A DNA stretch of 11,072 bases. Origin: Globomyces pollinis-pini. Its lineage: Eukaryota; Chytridiomycota; Chytridiomycetes; Rhizophydiales; Globomycetaceae. Positions within the stretch are counted from its first letter, which is position 1. Each line of letters opens with the position of its first letter. The DNA is taken from positions 2,517-13,588 of the forward strand of contig MU621496.1 in the NCBI GenBank assembly GCA_025399215.1, read 5' to 3'. This document shows, one piece after another, positions 6,817-11,072 of the stretch. The translations under genes were made by a program, and so were the position numbers. The notes under the pieces were generated by a model, which was not told the DNA's origin, made no database searches, and was given only the letters and a program-made list of their open reading frames with translations.

Positions 6817-8530
6817 ATGTCACTCCCTAAAGTTGCTGGAGATCTGAACTTACCTCGAATCGCTGGATCTATTCCGATCGCTTGCTTATTCATCGTTGTC
6901 ACCGAGTTCGCCGAACGGTTCGGTAATGAATTACTACTTTTCTTATATAATAGCTTACTACGGTGGAACTGCTCCATTCCAGAATTATGTAGAAAACGGA
7001 CCCAAAGAACACCACTTGGACTATTCAGAAAGTCCTGGTGCCCTTAATAAAGGACCACAAACTGCTACATTCGTCAATAATTTGTTAATCTTCATTGCTT
7101 ATGGATCACCACTATTGGGAGCCTTCATATCTGATCAATACCTTGGAAAATTTAAAACCATTGCGTTCTTTTCTATTTTCTACACGATCGGTTTCTTTCT
7201 CCTAACATTTACTGCCATTCCGTCTTCATACACTGACATTGGTGTCCCAGTATATGGAGACTTTGCCTTTTCTGGACTGATTCTGTCAGTGGTGATTATT
7301 GGAACAGCAACTGGAGGTATTAAAGCATTAGTATCACCTATGTGTGCCGATCAAGTTCCTCAAGAAGATTATATTGTAGAAAAGAATGGTCAGCAATACA
7401 TTGTCGATCCTGATCTTACCATCCAATCCATTTATAACTGGTTCTACTGGGCAATCAATGTTGGTGCTCTTTTGGGACAATTCATTTGTACAACTGTTGA
7501 AAAGGATTCTTCATTCTGGAAAGCTTTTCTGTTACCGTCTTGTATGTTTGTTGTTGCCATTACTATATTTGTGTCAGGGTACAAATACTATATCCACGTT
7601 CCGCCAGAAGGTTCAGTCTATTCCAAAGCCATTTCATGTGTCAAGTATTCGTTAGAAGTCAGAAAGAAAATGACTGCATCTGGAGAAGCATTGACAATCC
7701 CCAAAGAAACAAGTTTCAAATATCTCGAATATGCCAAAATTGAAACCCCAGAAAGAAAGTCAAAGAACTGGACTGCTAGTTTCCCAACTGAATTGCAACA
7801 AGCTCTCAAAGCGTGTTCTGTTTTCCCATTGATGAGTATCTACTGGGTCGCCTACAACCAAATGGTTGGAAATCTGATTTCTCAAGCAGGCCAGATGGTT
7901 GTACCAAGTTGGTTAAGTAACGATATCATCAACATTTTTGATCCATTGATGTTAATTGTGTTCATTCCAATCTTCGATTTTGTCGTTTACCCATACTTGA
8001 ATCGAAATAACATTGAATTTGGATATGTCAAGCGAATTACAGTTGGAATGGTGTTGGGTGGTCTCTCTATGGTTTGGGCTGCTGGGACTCAGTATTACAT
8101 TTACAAAGATCCCGCCTTCGTATCTGAAAATGATGATCCTGATGGCAATGGAGTCAAATCTACCATTCATGTGTTCTGGCAATTACCTGCTTACTTTTTA
8201 ATCGCTATCTCAGAAATTTTCGCTTCTATTGGTTCCCTTGAATATTCTTACACTCACGCGCCAAAATCAATGAAAGGTATCGTTTCCGCTTTATCATTGT
8301 TGCCGAACTGTGTTGCTGCATTGCTTGGTATGTTAATGGCACCATTGTCAACCGATCCTACCTATACTTTGGTTTATATCATTACTGGTGCTGGTACGTT
8401 GATATCTTGTGTTATCTTCTGGATTTCGTTCAAGAGCTTTGATGTTCATGATGCTATTTTGAAACGCGAACAACTAGAAGCTGAAAAGGACGATATTCAA
8501 ATAATTAAGGAAAAGGGTGTTCAAGTTTAA
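6817..8530 (+). CDS. PTR2: PTR2/POT-family proton-coupled di/tripeptide transporter (2 exons, 560 aa)
   Basis: The exons are 6817-6922 and 6954-8530. POT/PTR transporters are 12-helix major-facilitator proteins that import di- and tripeptides with protons across the plasma membrane. The ExxERF proton motif is at residues 30-35, restored to ERFAYYG by splicing, followed by APFQNYV. The first PTR2 signature (AYGSPLLGAFISD, then YLGKFKTI) spans about 82-105, ATGGIKALVSPMCADQ about 154-169, and FYWAINVGAL about 199-208. The C-terminal half has VFWQLPAYFLIAISEIFASIGSLEYSY and HAPKSMKGIVSAL, both typical of fungal members. The cytosolic N-terminus before helix 1 is only about 18 residues, shorter than in yeast Ptr2. 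A charged C-terminal tail ends in KEKGVQV. AATAAA lies at 8553-8558. The symbol names the family; this may be one of several paralogues. GATA-type sites upstream hint at nitrogen control. Confidence 0.93.
6923..6953 (+). other. Intron of the peptide transporter gene, 31 nt, phase 1
   Basis: GTAATGAATT ... TTATATAATAG. It splits the codon after ERF; splicing gives ERFAYYGG, the invariant start of POT transporters, and moves translation into the frame of the long exon 2. Confidence 0.9.
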
Positions 8531-8796
8531 GTCAAATTTGTGATTAATAGATAATAAATCGGGTTTTCTTAGATCAATATTTTTTTCTTTCAGGTATTGA
8601 TTATTCACTTTCAAACAATGGTTTACAACACACATTTGATGAGACAACAGATGAGGGTCCTGACAGTAACTCACAATTTTCCTGATGGTTACACAATTAT
8701 ACGTAATATCGTTACGTTTCGGCTCTCCTTTTAGTGTAAACATGTCCTTGGAAAAATTCCCATTTCAATCAAAGAAATTGTAATCACGGATCTGAA

Positions 8797-8811
8797 AGCG
8801 GCCTTTTTGCG
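8797..8811 (+). promoter_or_regulatory. Shared TGCG-pair element upstream of E
   Basis: AGCGGCCTTTTTGCG, with half-sites 11 bp apart, one base off the consensus TGCGNNNTTTNTGCG. It ends 30 bases before the TATA box. The right half extends to TTTGCGCC, seven of eight bases of the yeast Mac1 copper-response site TTTGCKCR. CCAAAA follows directly. Confidence 0.55.
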
Positions 8812-8841
8812 CCAAAACGAAGGGTGTTGCTTTCCCTTTTT

Positions 8842-8850
8842 TATATAAAA
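8842..8850 (+). promoter_or_regulatory. TATA box of gene E
   Basis: TATATAAAA ends 24 bases before the ATG at 8875. Its position rules out a start further upstream in the same frame. Confidence 0.7.
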
Positions 8851-8874
8851 CTGGTGAAGTTTAGAAATCAACAA

Positions 8875-9294
8875 ATGAAGTCTATTTTCTTATTTTCTAC
8901 TTACATTACACTCGCGAATGCCTATTTTGACATGGTCTTTCCAATCCCAAGGCCAGTAAATTTGGATAATGACAGAACAGTTGCACCCTGTGGATTAGGG
9001 GGTGAAGTTCCAAGTCCTTCTCGAATCTCCCATTCAGAATTAAACAATACTGTCACGTTAAAGTTTTATTTCACCAGAAATCATTGTAATGTGTATTTAG
9101 GGAAAGGAGAAAATCCAACATCTTTTCCAATTCGAGTTGGTGCAGTTTTTGACAATCAGAATCCTGGTGAATTTAAAGTGCCTCTTTTATTGAAAAATGC
9201 GGATTTGAAGAAAGGTGATCTGGTTACTTTACAAACTGTCTGTTACATGGACTTGGGGGATGTATTTCAATGCAGTGATATTATCGTTGATTAA
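8875..9294 (+). CDS. Secreted X325/BIM1-like paralogue lacking the copper histidines (E)
   Basis: A 139-aa single-exon protein. The start is placed at 8875 because the TATA box lies just before it and the next 16 residues form a signal peptide ending Ala-Asn-Ala. The mature protein starts YFDM where the active-looking paralogues have HFEM, so the N-terminal copper His is replaced by Tyr. The internal FHW His is also Tyr (KFYFTRN), and the His of AVCHQ is Tyr as well (TVCYM). The family framework is kept: PCGLGGEVP, LNNTVTL, VYLGKGENPTSFPIRVG, KKGDLVTLQ and FQCSDIIVD. There is one extra Cys in the RNHCN insertion. The reading frame is intact, so it is a diverged paralogue with a non-copper role rather than an obvious pseudogene. 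The stop codon overlaps AATAAA at 9294-9299. It converges with gene C, 100 bases away. Confidence 0.85.
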   Translation: MKSIFLFSTYITLANAYFDMVFPIPRPVNLDNDRTVAPCGLGGEVPSPSRISHSELNNTVTLKFYFTRNHCNVYLGKGENPTSFPIRVGAVFDNQNPGEFKVPLLLKNADLKKGDLVTLQTVCYMDLGDVFQCSDIIVD

Positions 9295-9394
9295 ATAAAG
9301 ATGCAAAGGTGCAAATCATTGGCAGTATAATAATCTAATTGTGTGTAATTAGAATATGAACATCATGATGACAAATAGTTTATTGTGTAAAGTA

Positions 9395-9820
9395 TCAATC
9401 AACGTAAATGTCAGCACATTGATAAATGTCAAATCCACTTTGATGACATACAGCTTGAATAGTAATGTTTTCACCTTTAACTAGTCCCGCTTTGGACACG
9501 TCAATCGGAACAACCACAGTCTTACCCATTTGAGCCGATGGAAGTCTTCCAATTCTGTAAGGAAAGGTTTTTGGATTATTGCCTTTACCCAAGTAAATAT
9601 CATTACTACCACTCCAAAAGAAACGTAGGGTTACAGTATTGTTCAAGGAAGATAGAGGTACTCTTGGTTTGGTTGGAACATCCCCTCCGCGACCACAAGG
9701 ACCTACCTTTTGATCTTCATCCATACCGCCCAGATGAACAATTCTTGGTTTAGGGGCTTTCATTTCAAAATGGGCATATGTGGAAGCAATGAGCACAGAT
9801 ACAAGTGAAATTATTTTCAT
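9395..9820 (-). CDS. Small secreted X325/BIM1-like protein (C), internal His replaced
   Basis: A 141-aa single-exon paralogue closest to A (shared GNNPKTFP and KGENITIQ). A 16-residue signal peptide is followed by HFEM, so the N-terminal His is kept. The strand that reads FFHWSGSND in A and B reads RFFWSGSND here: mature position 52 is Phe instead of His. If His52 is the second brace ligand, as its position suggests, C has an incomplete copper site. CGRGGD, DIYLGKG and YQCADIYVD are intact, and the protein has no GPI tail. The stop is TGA, with a minus-strand AATAAA at 9379-9384. Gene E converges on it. Confidence 0.87.
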   Translation of the reverse strand: MKIISLVSVLIASTYAHFEMKAPKPRIVHLGGMDEDQKVGPCGRGGDVPTKPRVPLSSLNNTVTLRFFWSGSNDIYLGKGNNPKTFPYRIGRLPSAQMGKTVVVPIDVSKAGLVKGENITIQAVCHQSGFDIYQCADIYVD

Positions 9821-9859
9821 GGTAATTTTAAGTATTGCCGAAAAAAAAACTCTAAACCC

Positions 9860-9866
9860 TTTTATA
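9860..9866 (-). promoter_or_regulatory. TATA box of gene C
   Basis: The minus strand reads TATAAAA about 40 bases before the ATG at 9818-9820. Confidence 0.75.
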
Positions 9867-9909
9867 ATGTGCTTTAGTTACATGCTGGTCTCCATTGTCA
9901 GATAGCTTC

Positions 9910-9917
9910 CGCCAAAA
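9910..9917 (-). promoter_or_regulatory. CGCCAAAA motif upstream of C
   Basis: Same 8-mer, same orientation and nearly the same distance from the TATA box (44 bases) as in front of B (46 bases). Confidence 0.35.
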
Positions 9918-9945
9918 AACCTCAATTAGTGGTTGATTGTCCAAA

Positions 9946-9960
9946 TGCGGTGTTTGTGCG
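9946..9960. promoter_or_regulatory. Shared TGCG-pair element upstream of C
   Basis: TGCGGTGTTTGTGCG on the plus strand, preceded by AAA and followed by TGATGTCTTTG. It has the 11-bp half-site spacing and central TTT of the shared element. Confidence 0.65.
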
Positions 9961-10155
9961 TGATGTCTTTGAAACGTGGGTTTTTGAACAGAAAGGAGTT
10001 GAATCTTACGATCCAAAAGCTAATACAGATAATTAACAAGCTCTAACTGTATTTCAGAGTTTACAACCTAGGACGTATCGTTTTCATTACATACCAAACG
10101 TTGACAAGTTTTCCAGATAAGATCAGAAACGTCTTGATATTCCAACGCAAATAAA

Positions 10156-10182
10156 AGCTCAATTATATTATATAATTGAGCT
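10156..10182. repeat. Perfect 13-bp inverted repeat
   Basis: The arm AGCTCAATTATAT at 10156-10168 and its exact inverse ATATAATTGAGCT at 10170-10182 are separated by one base. It lies about 110 bases downstream of the D stop codon. It could be a 3' hairpin, a cruciform or a remnant of a small mobile element; nothing here decides. Confidence 0.85.
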
Positions 10183-10289
10183 ATAATTTATATATTCTTA
10201 TTCGTTTACATACGGTAAAGATAGTTGCTTTTTGCTGTTATTCAATGAAGAACTTTATTTTAGTTGAAGTAGCTTTTTATTCGAAAGTC

Positions 10290-10715
10290 TCAATCTACGT
10301 AAACGTCGGCACATTGATAAATATCGAATCCTTCTTGATGGCATACAGCTTGAATAGTGATTTTATCCCCTTTCTTTAACCCAGCTCTGGACACATCAAT
10401 TTTGACATCGTGTGTTTCGCCCATTTGAGCAGAAGGTAGCCGTCCAATTCTGTATGGAAATTCAGTAGGGTTTTCACCCTTACCCAAGTAGATATCATTA
10501 CTTCCACTCCAATGAAAGTAAAGTTTGACTTTTGAATTTAATGAGGATAAAGGTACTCTTGGTTTAGTTGGAACTTCACCTCCACGTCCACATGGTTTGA
10601 CTTTTTGATCATCATCCATACCACCAAGATCAACGACTCTTGGTACAGGCGCTTGCATCTCAAAGTGGGCATAGGTTGAGGCAACGAGAGCAGATAAGAG
10701 AGTAATGTATTTCAT
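10290..10715 (-). CDS. Small secreted X325/BIM1-like copper-binding protein (D)
   Basis: A 141-aa single-exon paralogue closest to B: the first 20 residues are identical, and ENPT, KGDKITIQ and HQEGFDIYQC are shared. Mature His1 and His52 (YFHWSGSND) are both present, so a copper site is likely. Small differences include Lys before the CGRGGE Cys (VKPCGR) and MDDDQ for MDEDQ. There is no stalk or GPI signal. The stop is TGA, with a minus-strand AATAAA at 10276-10281. Its promoter carries the TGCG pair in a block nearly identical to that of B. Confidence 0.88.
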   Translation of the reverse strand: MKYITLLSALVASTYAHFEMQAPVPRVVDLGGMDDDQKVKPCGRGGEVPTKPRVPLSSLNSKVKLYFHWSGSNDIYLGKGENPTEFPYRIGRLPSAQMGETHDVKIDVSRAGLKKGDKITIQAVCHQEGFDIYQCADVYVD

Positions 10716-10750
10716 ATTGAATTTTATAAATTGGCCATCTCATTTGGACG

Positions 10751-10758
10751 TTTAAATA
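10751..10758 (-). promoter_or_regulatory. TATA-like box of gene D
   Basis: The minus strand reads TATTTAAA about 36 bases before the ATG at 10713-10715, the same form as for B. Confidence 0.6.
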
Positions 10759-10807
10759 GAACAAGAGAGCGGTTGATGTTACCCAAAAAAGCTTCACCTT
10801 GTTCAAA

Positions 10808-10822
10808 TGCGTTATTTATGCG
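10808..10822. promoter_or_regulatory. Shared TGCG-pair element upstream of D
   Basis: TGCGTTATTTATGCG on the plus strand, preceded by AAA and followed by CCGCCCTTT. The block differs from the one before B at only a few bases. Confidence 0.65.
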
Positions 10823-11072
10823 CCGCCCTTTGTTTCCTTTGCAGTTGATAAATGTGCTCTTTGAATGATATACGTAAGGGTGTATTCAAAGAAAAAAATC
10901 GACTCGTTCGCTCTTAAATCATCATTTAACAAAGTTACCAACTCAAAAGTTTCACACAACAGGTAATATGATTACAAATAATATATTCAATTAACATAAT
11001 TGTACATGAGGTCATTTACTAGAGTTGGTCAATGATCATTTACAATTGAGCGTGATTATGATGAGCATCTTT

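Larger units (their letters stand above)
8531..8874. other. Intergenic region between the transporter and gene E
   Basis: It holds the transporter poly(A) signal (8553-8558) and the promoter of gene E. ACGTAA at 8701-8706 and TTACGT at 8712-8717 form a spaced inverted repeat of a bZIP-like half-site. I see no gene; the 89-codon minus-strand open stretch here overlaps the transporter's 3' end and resembles nothing I know. Confidence 0.6.
9821..10289. other. Intergenic region between C and D
   Basis: It holds the promoter of gene C (TATA box, CGCCAAAA at 9910-9917, TGCG pair at 9946-9960), a perfect AT-rich palindrome at 10156-10182, and the 3' end of D with minus-strand AATAAA at 10276-10281. 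The open stretch at 10176-10379 overlaps D antisense and is not taken as a gene. Confidence 0.65.
10716..11072. other. Upstream region of D (right flank)
   Basis: It holds the D promoter elements listed separately. Beyond about 10835 I see only AT-rich sequence with no reading frame I recognise. A 33-codon stretch from an ATG near 10868 ends just after a GTAAT-type donor-like site, which is too little to call an exon. Confidence 0.55.

Noticed and set aside
7386..8201. Several 60-90 codon frames inside the transporter gene on both strands
   Set aside because: They are shadows of the transporter coding sequence.
8474..8743. 89-codon minus-strand frame after the transporter
   Set aside because: It overlaps the transporter's 3' end, and no domain, promoter or poly(A) context was found.
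8824..8874. 17-codon upstream extension of gene E
   Set aside because: It starts with GTG and contains the TATA box; the signal peptide begins properly at the ATG at 8875.
3062..10715. Catalytic LPMO (AA9-AA16) identity for the HFEM proteins
   Set aside because: The N-terminal His invites this idea, but the small size (125 aa mature), the CG.GGE and QCADVYV marks and the Asp near the internal His fit the X325/BIM1 family, which is not known to oxidise polysaccharides.
1..11072. CRISPR arrays, tRNA or rRNA genes, transposase genes
   Set aside because: I looked for spaced direct repeats, tRNA T-loop and anticodon patterns and transposase motifs and saw none.

Overview
The window looks like AT-rich nuclear DNA of a fungus. 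The evidence is a PTR2/POT-type peptide transporter with fungal-style motifs, several small secreted proteins of the fungal X325/BIM1 (LPMO-like copper protein) type, a fungal secretory-type heme peroxidase, TATA boxes 25-65 bases before start codons, AATAAA signals at or just after stop codons, and spliceosomal introns. The introns are very short (25-32 nt, donors GTAAT/GTAAG/GTATA, acceptors AAG/TAG, some with a CTAAC-like branch site). I cannot place the species; an early-diverging fungal lineage is my guess.

Layout. 1-1485: no gene I can support, apart from the promoter of the first gene. 1486-2683 (+): a GPI-anchored, Ser/Thr-rich protein with a divergent X325-like domain. 3062-3487 (-) and 3921-4346 (-): two small secreted X325-like proteins, here called A and B. 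4603-5905 (+): a four-exon gene joining an X325-like N-terminal domain to a complete heme peroxidase domain, divergent from B. 5906-6816: a long promoter region. 6817-8530 (+): a PTR2-family proton/peptide symporter with one 31-nt intron. 8875-9294 (+): an X325-like paralogue (E) that has lost the presumed copper histidines. 9395-9820 (-) and 10290-10715 (-): two more small X325-like proteins, C and D. 10716-11072: upstream of D.

The window is therefore a local cluster of seven X325-like domains: A, B, C, D, E, the GPI protein and the peroxidase fusion. A, B, C and D begin, after a predicted 16-residue signal peptide, with His-Phe-Glu-Met, the N-terminal His expected of a copper histidine brace. 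E, the GPI protein and the fusion do not start with His. A resembles C and B resembles D in detail, and each pair is preceded by a convergent plus-strand X325 gene, so a multi-gene block was probably duplicated.

All five small genes carry the same 15-bp upstream element, consensus TGCGNNNTTTNTGCG, with its half-sites one helical turn (11 bp) apart; this suggests one regulon. The element of B lies in the promoter region it shares with the peroxidase fusion. A reasonable inference is that the locus makes a set of extracellular copper-binding or copper-like proteins plus a wall or apoplastic peroxidase, near a nutrient peptide importer. The sequence does not prove biochemical function.
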